Assembly: GCA_963759875.1 (NCBI GenBank)
Contig: CAVXBB010000003.1
Span: forward strand, 1 to 64,000
Direction of reading: 5' to 3'
DNA: 64,000 nt
Source of the DNA: JAFAGX01 sp963759875
GTDB taxonomy: Bacteria > Acidobacteriota > Terriglobia > Terriglobales > Acidobacteriaceae
A model generated the notes under the pieces. That model did not search any database and was not told the DNA's origin. It was given only the letters and a program-made list of their open reading frames with translations. Positions 19,007 through 29,139 of this stretch are shown piece by piece. The translations under genes and the position numbers were made by a program. Within the stretch, counting starts at the first letter, position 1; each line of letters begins with the position of its first letter.

Positions 19007-19805
19007 TTAGACAAAAAATTCACCTCGACAGACCAGTGGGCTGGTCCACGCAGGAACACCTGCTGCTCCCAACGAACGGTCTGCACCCCTCCGGGAGCGT
19101 GCACTCGTACCGGAGATTCGGCCTTCTTTGCGGCGATCGCAGCCACGGCCGCCGCACACGAGCCAGTGCCGGAGGATTGTGTTTCGCCGACTCCCCGTTC
19201 GAAAAATCTGACATCAATGTTCATCTTGTCACTGATAGTTACCAACTCAACGTTAATCCCATGCTTGAAGTCATGGTGACGTCCGATTTCCGCTGCTTCC
19301 GCCTGCCAGTCCGGAGAAAAGTCCTTCACGAAGATCACAAAATGCGGATTTCCCATGGAAACCGGGATGCCGCTCACGTCTCGCAAACGCCAATTTGATG
19401 GCAAATTCATCCCCGATCTGCGGTTCGCCCATCGCGATTTCGAATTCGTACTGATTTTCGTTGTGCGACATCAAGGCGCAGGTCTTCAAGCCTGCCCCGG
19501 TACGCACCACAATTTTTTCTTTGCCTGTTCGGAGCAGATATAAGCGGCTACACAACGAGTGCCGTTGCCCGAAATCTCTGCTTCCGAGCCGTCGGCATTG
19601 AACAGTTTCGCGCTGGACGTCGGCCCCCTGATCCGGGAAAAGCCACTCCACCCCGTCAGCTCCAATCCCCGCAGTGACGGTCGCAGATATGCCGGCTAAA
19701 CATCGGCCAGATCCGGCTGGAGCATACATTCCATCGATGATCAGGAAATCATTTCCGCAGGCACTGGCCTTGACAAAGGGAACAATCGGCGGCGGGCCGA
19801 TTCAT
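19007..19805 (-). CDS. dapF: Diaminopimelate epimerase, frameshifted
   Basis: DapF interconverts LL- and meso-diaminopimelate for lysine and murein synthesis. Read across frames it gives PIVPFVKASACGNDFLIIDG (first catalytic Cys region), GIGADGVEWLFPD, NADGSEAEISGNGTRC, SGIPVSMGNPHFVIFVKDF, DVRFFERGVGETQSSGTGSC (second catalytic Cys) and a CRGEFFV end at TAA 19007. ATG 19805 overlaps the TGA of the mgtC-like gene (ATGA), a translational-coupling arrangement. One extra base directly after the ATG and others near 19690, 19510 and 19030 break the frame. The span equals about 266 residues, close to the usual length. Confidence 0.85.
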
Positions 19806-20486
19806 TCTGTGATCCACCGGTCCCAGGAAAGTCGCGCTCTCGAAGACTGAGCGACTGACTGCAGACCGCGAAAGAAACTTCTCCTGATCCTTGCGTCGTG
19901 CCCTGATAACTCGAAATTGAACGCGTACATGCTGCGGAGTCGCCGCAACTGCAAGTTGTCGGCGATGCCGTGGACTGCATTCGAGAAGACGGTTGATTTC
20001 GTAGTCGTGATCTCGATCAGCGTTTTGCCCGGCAACTTCATAAATGTGGACCGCCGCTTTCAACCCGATCCGCTCCTCCGCACGTCCCAGAAGCAGAAGG
20101 CAAAGCAAAATGAGGCCAGGTTGCAAAAACTGACGTGTAAATATAGCCCTCCACCAACCGCCATACCAACCGAAGCGACAACGAAGATAGTCGCCGCCGT
20201 GGTGAGTCCGGTGATCAGTTTGCCGCGAGCATGAAGATGGAACCTGCGCCGATAAAACCGATTCCTGGAATGATCTGCGCGGCGATACGCGTATGGTCAC
20301 CGCATGTGCTCGAACGGCAAGATCATCGGACAGGAGCGTGAACATCGCCGCGCCAAGACAAATGAAAGAGATTGGTACGCAATCCAGCGGGCCGATGCTT
20401 CAGTTCGACGTTCCAACCCTGATTAGGCCACCCAGAATAGTCGCCAGCACCAGACGCGCGATCGAGACCCCGACAACGGAGGTCAT
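19802..20486 (-). CDS. MgtC/SapB-family membrane protein, frameshifted
   Basis: The start (MTSVVGVSIARLVLATILGG, 20486; an alternative ATG is at 20531) and, across frames, ELKHRPAGLRTN, LICLGAAMFTLLSDDLA, IIPGIGFIGAGSIF and LITGLTTAATIFVVASVGMA are the conserved membrane helices of MgtC/SapB. The C-terminal cytosolic part (IEITTTKSTVFSNAVHGIA) looks ACT-like. The family modulates ATP synthase and magnesium or acid tolerance; the exact role here is unknown. At least three frameshifts (near 20410, 20260, 20110). It overlaps dapF by four bases. Confidence 0.7.
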
Positions 20487-20602
20487 CTCAATTTGGAGGC
20501 ACGTCGAAAATATGGCGCGCCGAGTCGGCATGGATGGTGAGATTGGCTGGATTTTATCACCGGAAAACTCGGGCACGATCTGTGTAACCTGAAGTGCGCC
20601 AG

Positions 20603-22314
20603 TTAACGTGCCTGATTACCGTATGGCAGACGGTGCGTCCAGTAAATTGTGGCTGGGGGCTGTCCCGATCGGTGCGAATCACCACCAAGGACGTCGAGGT
20701 CGTGCCTTTGCACTGCGGCACACCGGATCGCCATGCGATCGCGACTACGTAGTCGACGTATTGCGAAGGGTTCGGCCAATGCGCGCTCCCACAAACCCTC
20801 GCGATCGATCGGAGCTTTCCACGGGCGATGATTGCCTTCGTTAATCGTGCGGCGCAAGGGGAATGCCGGCATCTCTGCAGAGCGCCCACGTGATCGCCCA
20901 GGTACATCAGAAATGCGGAGTCATGCGGCAGTTTCATAAGATTCGAACCCAGCTCACTATCGAAGGCAATTCGGCTCCGGAGTTGATCCTGGCTTCCCGA
21001 AAGCAAATTGGCTGGCCATGCCAGATCGAGCCCGTAACTCGCGCCTAGCAGAAGAGCGCAATGCGCAGACTAGCATCGTGGCTTTGATTATTGCTCGCCA
21101 ATGCGGGCTAGCAAGAAATACACAACCAATCGCATCGCTACAGAAAATGCGGGAAGCAAGCTCCAGTCCATAGCGAACGTTATAATAGGCGAACGGCCAC
21201 CACATCGGCACGTAAAGAGGAACGCTGCCGTAGGCGATGGAAAGCGTGTAAAACGGGAAGCGGCAACGCCAGAATCACTAGAAGGCCAAAGCCTTCTCCT
21301 GAATCCAGAAAATGATCACCAGCGCGGCCAACCAGTAACACAACCCAGACTTTTTGCCAGCTTGCCTTCTGCCACATTTTCCTGCGCGGATTTCAGGAAG
21401 TACGTGAATGAAACTGCTAAATTGTGCCAGCCGGGATGCGGCGAAGCGGCTGATAACGCGGTTTTGTTCTGCTCGATGCGCGCGCGGAATACGGGCCGTT
21501 GGCGAATTCCAGCGCATTGCCGATAAATGACGGCGTTATACCCCAGCCACAGCACCGGAGCCGATGCCCGCGAGCAATACAAATTTCGCCAAACTGACGC
21601 CCAATTGTTTCTCGCTTGGAAACAGTCACCACACGCCGCGCGCACGCAACACATAGCACGCCTGCAAGCAACCATCCGTCATACCGGGTCAAGCATGCGC
21701 CTAACACGCACCATCCAGATTTCATCAACCATGCCGATGCGGCATCCGAATTTAGGTGATCTGATCCATTCGCTCTCACTTCTCTGACGAATTCGGCGAA
21801 AATGCGCGACGCGACCAAATGAACAATGCCAGGTACAACGATTCCGTCATGGCTGTAACCTGCATGTACATCAGGGTCGGATTTGCCGCATAGACATTGC
21901 CGCGGCAAGCCAGGCCGCTGCGCGTGCAGCAACATCCGGCTGCGGCTTGACGAACTCAAGCGCATTCCGAACCAACCGGAATATGCCGGTGGTGCCGAAA
22001 ACATAGGCGCACATCGACGGAATTGATCCGGCAATTCCCGATCTGCCAAGCCGCATCGGAAAACAGAAACGGAATCATCAGCAGATGCGGCAGCGGCAGC
22101 CATACTGTCCCTAATTGCAGCAATCCCGGGAGTGCGGGAATCGAATCACCCGCCGCGCAATATTGATGTGCGCCACGGCATCGCCGTAGAGCAGCAAGAT
22201 CTCCGTGGCTGAAAGTAGATAGAGAAAAGAAATGAGCGATGCGCACGCCGCCAGCTGAGGCACAAGCGCAGTCTCACCGTCCCAGCGACTGCGTGCTGTT
22301 CGCGCGGACGTCAT
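20603..22314 (-). CDS. GT39-like (ArnT/PMT-type) membrane glycosyltransferase, frameshifted
   Basis: ATG 22314 gives MTSARTARSRWDGE, then LLYGDAVAHINIARRV: the acidic 'D-A..H' motif of the first periplasmic loop expected in lipid-linked sugar transferases. WLPLPHLLMIPFLFSDAAW, TGIFRLVRNALEF, CLTRYDGWLLAGVLCVA, LWLGYNAVIY, MWWPFAYYNVRYGLEL and YVDYVVAI follow in various frames. Multiple hydrophobic helices fit an integral membrane protein of about 560 residues. At least six frame changes. Acceptor and sugar cannot be predicted. Its start overlaps the end of the PfkB kinase gene by 4 bp. Confidence 0.6.
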
Positions 22315-23240
22315 TCCAGGTGGGTCAGTTCGCGGAAAATTTGAAAGCGGGCGTCGATTTCTTCGCGCGTGAGCGACTGCGGCGTTCCGTGCCGAAGCGC
22401 TCGACGGCAAACGATCCCATCACGCCTGCCATAGAAGAGGCCGCGCTTCAGCACCTCGCGGTTGATCTCTTCCTGCGAGGCGATGTAACCCATGAAACCG
22501 CCGGCGAACGAGTCGCCCGCGCCGGTCGGATCTTTCACTTCTTCAATCGGCAAAGCCGGCGCGCGAAACGGATGCTTGCCAATGCCGAAAGCTCCCTCGC
22601 GAAAGAAGATCGTTGCCCCGTACTCGCCGTGCTTGATCACCAGCGCCTGCGGTCCCATGGCCAGCACTTTGTGCGCCGCGCGCGGAAGATTACGTTCCCC
22701 GGCCAGCATTTTGGCTTCGGTGTCATTGATCAAGAAGCACGTTGACAAGTTTCAGCGTCTGCAGTCAGCTGGGGGCGGGTGCCATTGATCCAGAAATTCA
22801 TGGTGTCGCCGCCGGTCAGTGCGACGCCGTTCATCTCTCTGCCGAACGCTGCGCCTGCAGGGTGGGGTGGATATTCCCCAGAAACAGGAATTTCGAATCC
22901 ATGTATTCGCGGCGGAATGCGCGGCTCGAAATTTTCAAAGACATTCAGTTCGGTGAAGTCGGTCTTGGCCTCGTTCAGATTGTCGAGATATTGCCCGCCC
23001 CAGCGAAAAGTCTTTCCCTTCGACATGTTCGATGCCTCGCGTGTCAATTTTTCGTTTTCAGAAGACATCTTCTGCTCCGGCGTAAAGTCTTCGCCCACCA
23101 CGGCCACGATTCGCACCTCCGTGAAATAGCTGGCGGCCAGAGAAAAATAGGTGCAGGAGCCACCCAAAATATTCTCCGCCCATGCCGGAAGGGGTGGCAA
23201 TCGAATCAAAGGCAATCGAACCTACAGCCAGAATGCTCAT
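22311..23240 (-). CDS. PfkB-family sugar/nucleoside kinase, frameshifted
   Basis: ATG 23240 (MSILAVGSIAFDSIATPSG) starts a ribokinase-fold protein. GGSCTYFSLAASYF and VRIVAVVGEDFTPEQ follow in a second frame. VLLINDTEAKMLAG and the PfkB signature EVKDPTGAGDSFAGGFMGYI (catalytic Asp in GAGDS) are in the third. Frame changes lie near 23180, 22900 and 22745, plus one near 22430. It lies 42 bp downstream of the MTA phosphorylase; in such pairs the kinase may phosphorylate a ribose or nucleoside product, but that is inference. Confidence 0.75.
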
Positions 23241-23282
23241 CGTGGCTTTTGTTCTCCAGGTTAGTTATTCCAGCTGCCAGCT

Positions 23283-24172
23283 TCAGGTCAAATACTTTGT
23301 CAGTATCAGTTTTAATTTCTCTCGCGCCGGTGCGGGATCTTGTCCCGTTCGGTAAGAATGGCATGCGCCAAAGCCGAACCGCACTTGCAGGACGTGCCTT
23401 GTCGGCATCGAAGCCACCGTCTCCCGCACAACTCTGCTGGCGTTCTCGGCGTTCTTGAGCAGCACAGCCACAATCTGATCCACCGTCACCGAGTCATGAT
23501 GCGGATGCCAGCAGTCGTAATCGGTGACCATGGCAACCGTCACGTAGCAAATCTCCGCCTCGCGGGCGAGCTTGGCTTCCTGCAGATTGGTCATGCCGAT
23601 CACGTCCATGCCCCAACTGCGGTAGACATTCGATTCGGCTTTGGTGGAAAACTGCGGGCCTTCCATGCACAGATAAGTCCCGCCGTGCTTGCCGGTGACG
23701 CCGGCTTTCTTGCACGCGGCTTCCACGACTTTGGCCAGCTCGGCGCAGATCGGATCCGCGAAGGCGACGTGGGCCACAACGCCGTCGCCAAAAAAAGTGT
23801 CCACGCGATGCCGAGTGCGGTCGAAGAACTGATCGGGGATCACAAACTCAGCGGCTTGTGTTCTTCCTTCAGCGAGCCACGGCGGAGACGTGAAACGATC
23901 CGCTCCACGCCAAGTTGCTTAAAGCCATAAATGTTGGCGCGGAAATTCAACTCGGTCGGCAGGATCCGGTGCCCGCGCCCGTGCCGCGCCAGAAATGCAA
24001 CTTTGCGGCCCTCGAGCGTCCCAGAACATAGGCATCCGAAGGATCTCCGAAGGGAGTTTCCTGCCGCACTTCCTGACACGTCGGTGAGTCCGGGCATGGA
24101 GTACAGCCCGCTGCCGCCGATAATGCCGATTTCCGCTTGTGACAAAAATTCCCCCGAATGCTCGAATAGCAA
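23283..24172 (-). CDS. mtnP: S-methyl-5'-thioadenosine phosphorylase, frameshifted
   Basis: Splits methylthioadenosine into adenine and methylthioribose-1-phosphate in methionine salvage. The N-terminal part has IGIIGGSGLYSMPGL (phosphate-binding Gly-Ser) and FLARHGRGHRILPTELNFRA. The C-terminal part has TYLCMEGPQFSTKAESNVYR and MVTDYDCWHPHHDSV, the MTA-specific purine-site segment (Asp rather than Asn in TDYD). The frame shifts near 24045 and 23870. The start is set at ATG 24172, though a slightly internal start is possible. Length of about 296 residues fits the family. Confidence 0.85.
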
Positions 24173-24211
24173 ATTGCAAATTATACAGAAGATGAGTTAC
24201 ACGATCAGCGA

Positions 24212-25756
24212 CTAGCCGCCACAGCTTTCACTCCTGAGCAATTCCTGCTCAACCCGGTCGGTGGTCGGTTGATCGAGGCTTTCGGTCATCAGCACATTCT
24301 CGTTCTGCACGTCGATCACGACTGGCCCTTGCTCCGTCATCCATGTGTGAGATCCGGTCAAGCGTTTCGAAATTTCTACAGATTTCAAGGCGCAATTCCC
24401 TGCTCTGCATGTTTGCGTGCACATGCTGGTAGCGGTTGTCCAGCGACTTCGCATAGATCGCGGCGAACTCTGCCGCCTTTCCGCGCCCGACCAGCGCGAA
24501 ACATACAGCAGCCCAAGCGGAGCCGACGCATCTCCTTTCGGCTGCACCGCGTAGTAATAGCCGCCGCGCCAGTGGGGATAAAGACTGTGCGAAGTCTCTG
24601 CGCCCGCATATTGATCTAACAACACTGCGACATCGAACTCGCCCATCGCGCCAATATCAAAGCGCTCGTAATTTTTGAAATCTTCTTTGAAGTCAGGCAG
24701 GCGCATCGGTTCCAGCCGTTCGCCAGAAAGATAGGTTTTCGGTTCCATGATCTGCGCGTGGTTGCGTGAGGTGGATTTGCCAGGGTTCCCGCGAAAGCTT
24801 TTTCCTTGCCGCCATTGCGCAGCAGTTCGGCTTCAAAATCGAGACCGTAGCGATAAGGAAAGGTCAGCGCTTCTTTAAGAAATATCGGCGCATTCTGGAA
24901 GTGCCGGTGAATCGGCCGTGCCGCCCAGCATGCCCTCTTTTAGCGCGTTCGCGAGCTGGGGAGAACTCAGCGATCGTCTGTCCCGTGGGCTCGAGCATGT
25001 AGTCGACCAGCACCACCATCGCCTGTCCTTCAACAACCGCCTGCCGCGCCTCGCTCATTTCGTCGTTCTCGAGGTCCTCCGGTGTAGGATTTTCTTTCTC
25101 GTCCAGATCCACGTCGCCGCGCTTTCATCCATTTTTCCAGCCCGAACGACTGGTCCTGCAGCGCGTGCGTGAGTTCGTGCGCCATCACCGGCCGTTGCTG
25201 CTCCGGACCAATCCAGTCCAGCAGGTTCACGGTCTTGGTCTTGCGGATCGTAATAGCCCGCGACCTGCTCACGCAGCAGTGTCACCAGGAATTCTTGCAG
25301 ATTGAAATCAGCCGGTAATAATCCGAATTTCTTCAGCACCAATTCCGACCGACGTAGGCGCTGCGCGTCCTTATCGTCTGCCATGCTCTTTTGAAGGTAT
25401 GCCACGACCTCATCGCGCGTGCTGAGCTTGCGCTTGACTTCATGCTTAATGGGCAGGTCGGTGTCTGTACTGGCAAACTTCAAAATGTCGTCTACCTCAT
25501 GAAAGAGTTCTTGGGCCTCCTTCGGCGAGATCTTCTGGCCCACGTCTTCATCAGCAGATTTCTGTTGTTGTGCCGATTTGGCACTCTCCGGCGGAGCAGC
25601 CGGGTTTTCGCTCTTCTGTCCTGACCAGGCCTGTGCCGTTCCCAGCCCCATCAGCAGTAACAGCAGCCATGTTACCCAGAGGGAGTGCGTGTTCGTGAGT
25701 AAGTTTCTTGATGAAGTTCTTCTACTCAAAGCAGGATCCTGTAAATTACTGAACAA
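24212..25756 (-). CDS. Secreted HExxH metallopeptidase-like protein, frameshifted
   Basis: ATG 25756 starts a 50-residue leader with one hydrophobic helix (WVTWLLLLLMGLGTAQAWS), a signal peptide or anchor. The middle has LPADFNLQEFLVTLLREQVA, GYYD and then, in a second frame, MAHELTHALQDQSFGLEKW, where HELTH is a gluzincin zinc motif. Later segments include EARQAVVEGQAMVVLVDYML and, after more shifts, GEFDVAVLLDQYAG and GGYYYAV. Full length is about 510 residues. Similar proteins recur in Acidobacteriota without known substrate. Shifts lie near 25250, 25125, 24980, 24730 and 24490. Confidence 0.55.
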
Positions 25757-26166
25757 TTAACCATATCGAGCCTCATCGGATTCAACAAGTGGCACTGAAA
25801 AGGCCGTGGCAGATCACTCCAAAACGGAAACCATACTCGGAAGTGCAATGGTTTCGATAATGCTGTTGACATCAGCTCTGGATTTGATAAAGTCCCTCGC
25901 ATCGAAGGCCACTTCGACGATCGCAACTCCAGCGTGCCACCACGTTACTGGCACTTTAGTCACAAACGTAGTTCGCCCACTTCCGCAAGAACCGCGTGCC
26001 ACTGCGTTGTTCCAAGCTTTGAACCTTAACTAGATGGTGAGATCGTCGTGTCGCTAAGGAGCTAGCCAATGGCTGCCTGCAGCACGCAGCAGCAGGGCCA
26101 CGCTATTCGTGTGAGTGATTGCGGCGTTCGCCAGGTTCGAAGAATTTCAGGTTAGAAGGAGGACTC
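25757..26166. other. Intergenic region between divergent genes
   Basis: Separates the minus-strand HExxH gene from the plus-strand di-haem gene and must carry both promoters. No gene is supported. A strong ribosome site (AGAAGGAGG, 26154-26162) lies at its right end. Confidence 0.4.
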
Positions 26167-26598
26167 GTGGTCAGCTCATCAAAACTCGTATCAACTTTAG
26201 CTCTGGTAATACTTGCACTCAGCGCAGTGGCACTCACTCAAACCGATCCTGGAGTTCAGAACGGCAACCGCGGTACCGGTGCGGCACTCTCTTCGGTGTT
26301 GGGAAATGACAATCCGGGGATACTCTCTTTCTTCAATGATGGCCAAGCTCGTTTTCAAGCCGTAGAAGCCGTCTCAGGCGGCGCTAACAACGGCTTGGGT
26401 CCACGATTCAATCTCAACCAATGCTCAGGATGTCACGCGCAACCGGTGGTTGGCGGGAGCGGCGCCGCTGCCAATCCACAATTTCAGGCGATCACCGAGG
26501 GAATGGTGAGCGGTGCTACCAATAGCATTCCCTCGTTCATCACCGCAAACGGCCCCACCCGTGAGGCGCGGTTCCCGTTCTTTTTCAACATCTCTAAC

Positions 26599-26867
26599 GA
26601 CGTCGGTCCTGTCAAGGGACTTGGGCTTTTGGTTTTTGTAAGTTTCGGACACACGTTTCTCTACAGCGCATACGCACTGGTCTCTTTCGAGAGAGTGACG
26701 GTCGTGCTTCTTTGATAATTTATATCCAACCGCATGGCTCGGCCCGTTTGACTTCATCATTGTGGTGGCGTAGCCCACCAGACATCTCTTCGGTCACGCT
26801 CGATCATGATGTGTTGTGCAAACTCCCCTCCCATCGGGGAGGCGGGTAGCCTATTCAGTTAACCCGG
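26599..26867 (-). ncRNA. Candidate bridge-RNA region of the IS110-family element
   Basis: The non-coding end downstream of the recombinase contains two perfect hairpins: TGGTGG/CCACCA around a 6-base loop (26763-26780) and TCTCT/AGAGA around a TTCG tetraloop on the plus strand, CGAA on the minus (26681-26694). It also has a GC-rich palindrome near 26824-26845. IS110-family recombinases are guided by a structured RNA from the non-coding end. Placement here is inferred from the IS1111-like layout; the guide loops were not resolved. Confidence 0.35.
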
Positions 26868-27942
26868 TCACTGCTGCGCAGGACCACTGTTGAAATCAGG
26901 CATCCCCGCATGGGCTTTCCCCTTCTGCCGCAACTTTCCGCGGCGGCAGAACTCTTCGTAATCAATCTCGTCGCGCATCATGATCCACAGCCGGATACCC
27001 AGTTTGCGTGCCGCTGCGATCCTGGCCTTGCCCATTCCTTTCTGGATGAGCTTGCGCCGATAGAAACGTTGCAGCTCCGGGTCTTTCCGTACCGCATGAC
27101 ATCGCCGCTTCCGTCCACAGATAACGCAGCAGCGAGTTGCCTTGCTTGCTCATCTTGCCCAATCGTTGCCGCTTCCCGCTGGTGTGCTCACACGGGATCA
27201 TCCCGATGTAGCTGGCCACCTGGTTGGCGGTGGCGAAGCGACTCGGGTCTCCGAGAAACACGTCGGTGGCCAAAGCCGTCACTGGTCCCACGCCCGGATG
27301 CGTCAACAGCCGGCGTGCCTGTGGCCTTTGTCGGGCCTGCGCTTCCACTTCTTTATCCAGTTCTTGGATTCGTTTCTGCAACTGTACGTACAAGCTCAGC
27401 AGTTCGGTCCGTCTCTGACTGGTGTAGGGTGGCAGAGGCAGTGCCTGCAGTGCGTTCTGCCCTGCCTGACTCCAGAGCGCGTGGCCTTGGCGCAGGGCGT
27501 GATTGAGTGCGATCGCCTGCAACGTGTGCTGCAATCGCGCTCGCATCTTCACCCACTGGTGCCGGTCCCGCAGCAAGGTTCGCAAGTCCCGCTCTTCGGT
27601 CGAGGGCATCCAAATCTCCGGAAAGCGGTCTTCATTAGCAGTTCCAATATCAACCGTGCATCCCGCCGATCGTGCTTCTGCTTGCGCGTCTCTTTCGCTC
27701 GGATCTTGGCCGGGTGCCCCACTCGGCATTCGATGCCCAACTCTTCCAGCAGTTCCAAGAACCACTGCATGGATCCCGTGGCTTCGATGCCCACCACCAC
27801 CGGACCTTCCAGGGCTGCGTAAAACTGCTCGCACCGCATTCCCCTCGTGGGAAAGTGTCTTCTCGGTGAACTCTCCGGTTTCCGTGTCCACCATGGCTAT
27901 GGTTTGTTGTCTTGCGTGCAGATCGCATCCTACAATCTTCAT
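26868..27942 (-). CDS. IS110-family DEDD recombinase, with about three frameshifts
   Basis: ATG 27942 gives MKIVGCDLHARQQTIAMVDT (RuvC-like first Asp). GIEATGSMQWFLELLEELGI and ETRKQKHDRRDARLILELLM (DEDD D-A-R motif) follow in a second frame. Then come LLTHPGVGPVTALATDVFLG, YIGMIPCEHTSGKRQRLG (catalytic Ser in TSG) and KMSKQGNSLLRYLWTEAAM, and in a last frame HAVRKDPELQRFYRRKLIQK and DYEEFCRRGKL to the TGA at 26868. Shifts lie near 27830, 27640 and 27105. All catalytic motifs are present and the span fits about 357 residues, so the shifts may be consensus errors. Confidence 0.8.
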
Positions 27943-29139
27943 CTCGGCCTCCTTCGTCCCGAGCCTTTTTGGTTGGATCCCGCAAAGTCTACTCGGTCCG
28001 TTGTGAGGCCGACGTCGTTATGACATCAGCCACGGTTCGCCAAACCTTAACAGCCCAAACGGCGGCGTCGAAGACCTCTTCACGGTCTCGGGGCGGCCGG
28101 ATGCCGGCAGTTGCAACTTGCAGCAACCTAGCTTTGCGGCTGCGCAGCAAGCCAACAACATTATTTTCCGCATCCCGACGCCAACATTCGGTATGGGATT
28201 AATCGAGAACCTTGATGACTCAACCCTGCTGAGCAATCAGCGAGCGAACTTGCGAAACAATTTCGGAGTATCCGGCACTTTCAACCACAACGGAAATGAT
28301 GGCACCATTAGCCGCTTCGGCTGGAAGGCTCAGAACAAGTCTTTGCAGATGTTTTCCGGTGAGGCCTACAACGTCGAGATGGGAATTTCAAACCTGCTGT
28401 TCCCGCAGGAACGCCCCTTGCCCGCAGAGGACGGTCTAGGTGGCAGCGGTTCGGCTGGCCTGCCCCGAAATTGCATGAATCTCGGCGGTCAAGACTACCC
28501 GGAGGACGCAAACAACCCGGGCCAAACCACGGCTGCTGCGGTTCTCGACGATGTTTCCGCTTTTTCTAACTTCATGCGCACGCTCGCGCCGCCCACACCC
28601 GGTGCAGTTGTACTCAATGGGCAACAGGTCAGCTCAACCTCGATTGCTAATGGCCAGGCGCTATTCAAATCGATTGGCTGCGCCAGTTGCCATAATCCGA
28701 CTGTCGGCACAACCCAACCCTCGAACATTACCGCCGCTCTGAGCAAACAGCCCGTAAATGCATATTCCGATCTCGAAATCCATCACATGGGTTCGGGACT
28801 GGCAGATAACGTTGCGCAAGGGAGTGCGGGCGGTGACCAGTTCCGCACAGCTCCTTTGTGGGGTTTGGGGCAGCGCATCTTCCTTCTCCATGACGGCCGT
28901 ACCACGAATCTTACGACCGCCATTCAGGCTCACGCGAGTCGCGGCAGCGAAGCCACCCCCGTGGAGCAGAACTTCGGAGCCCTCAGTCGGGCACAGCAGC
29001 AGGACCTCTTGAACTTCCTGCGTTCGCTGTGAGGTCTCCGGTGGCTGGCGGAACATCCAGGCGGTTTCGCCAGCTCCTTGGGCTTTCGAAGTACCGACGT
29101 TGCAAAGCAATCCCCTGACTTGGCTCAGGAAAGGAAAAC

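Larger units (their letters stand above)
26593..28022 (-). mobile_element. IS110-family (IS1111-like layout) element
   Basis: The inserted segment interrupts the di-haem gene. ACATC stands on both sides (26588-26592 and 28023-28027). The recombinase gene lies on the minus strand, with about 80 bp of non-coding DNA before it and about 275 bp after it. A long 3' non-coding end is the layout of the IS1111 subgroup, whose bridge RNA is encoded there. No terminal inverted repeats are obvious, as expected for IS110 elements. Confidence 0.75.
26167..29032 (+). pseudogene. Di-haem DUF1111 (DHOR/thiol-oxidoreductase-like) cytochrome, split by an IS110-family element
   Basis: A GTG at 26167, 5 bp after AGAAGGAGG, starts a protein with a signal helix (KLVSTLALVILALSAVALT). 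NQCSGCHAQP (about residue 86) is the first CxxCH haem site. The frame breaks at 26592 and resumes at 28028: SHGSPNLNSPNGGVEDLFTV, NNIIFRIPTPTFGMGLIENL, then GCASCHNPT (about residue 360) and DLEIHHMGSGLADN, ending at TGA 29032. Removing 26593-28027 gives one uninterrupted 476-residue frame (...FFFNI-SHGSPN...), normal for this family of periplasmic di-haem proteins. The present copy cannot make the second haem domain. Confidence 0.85.
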
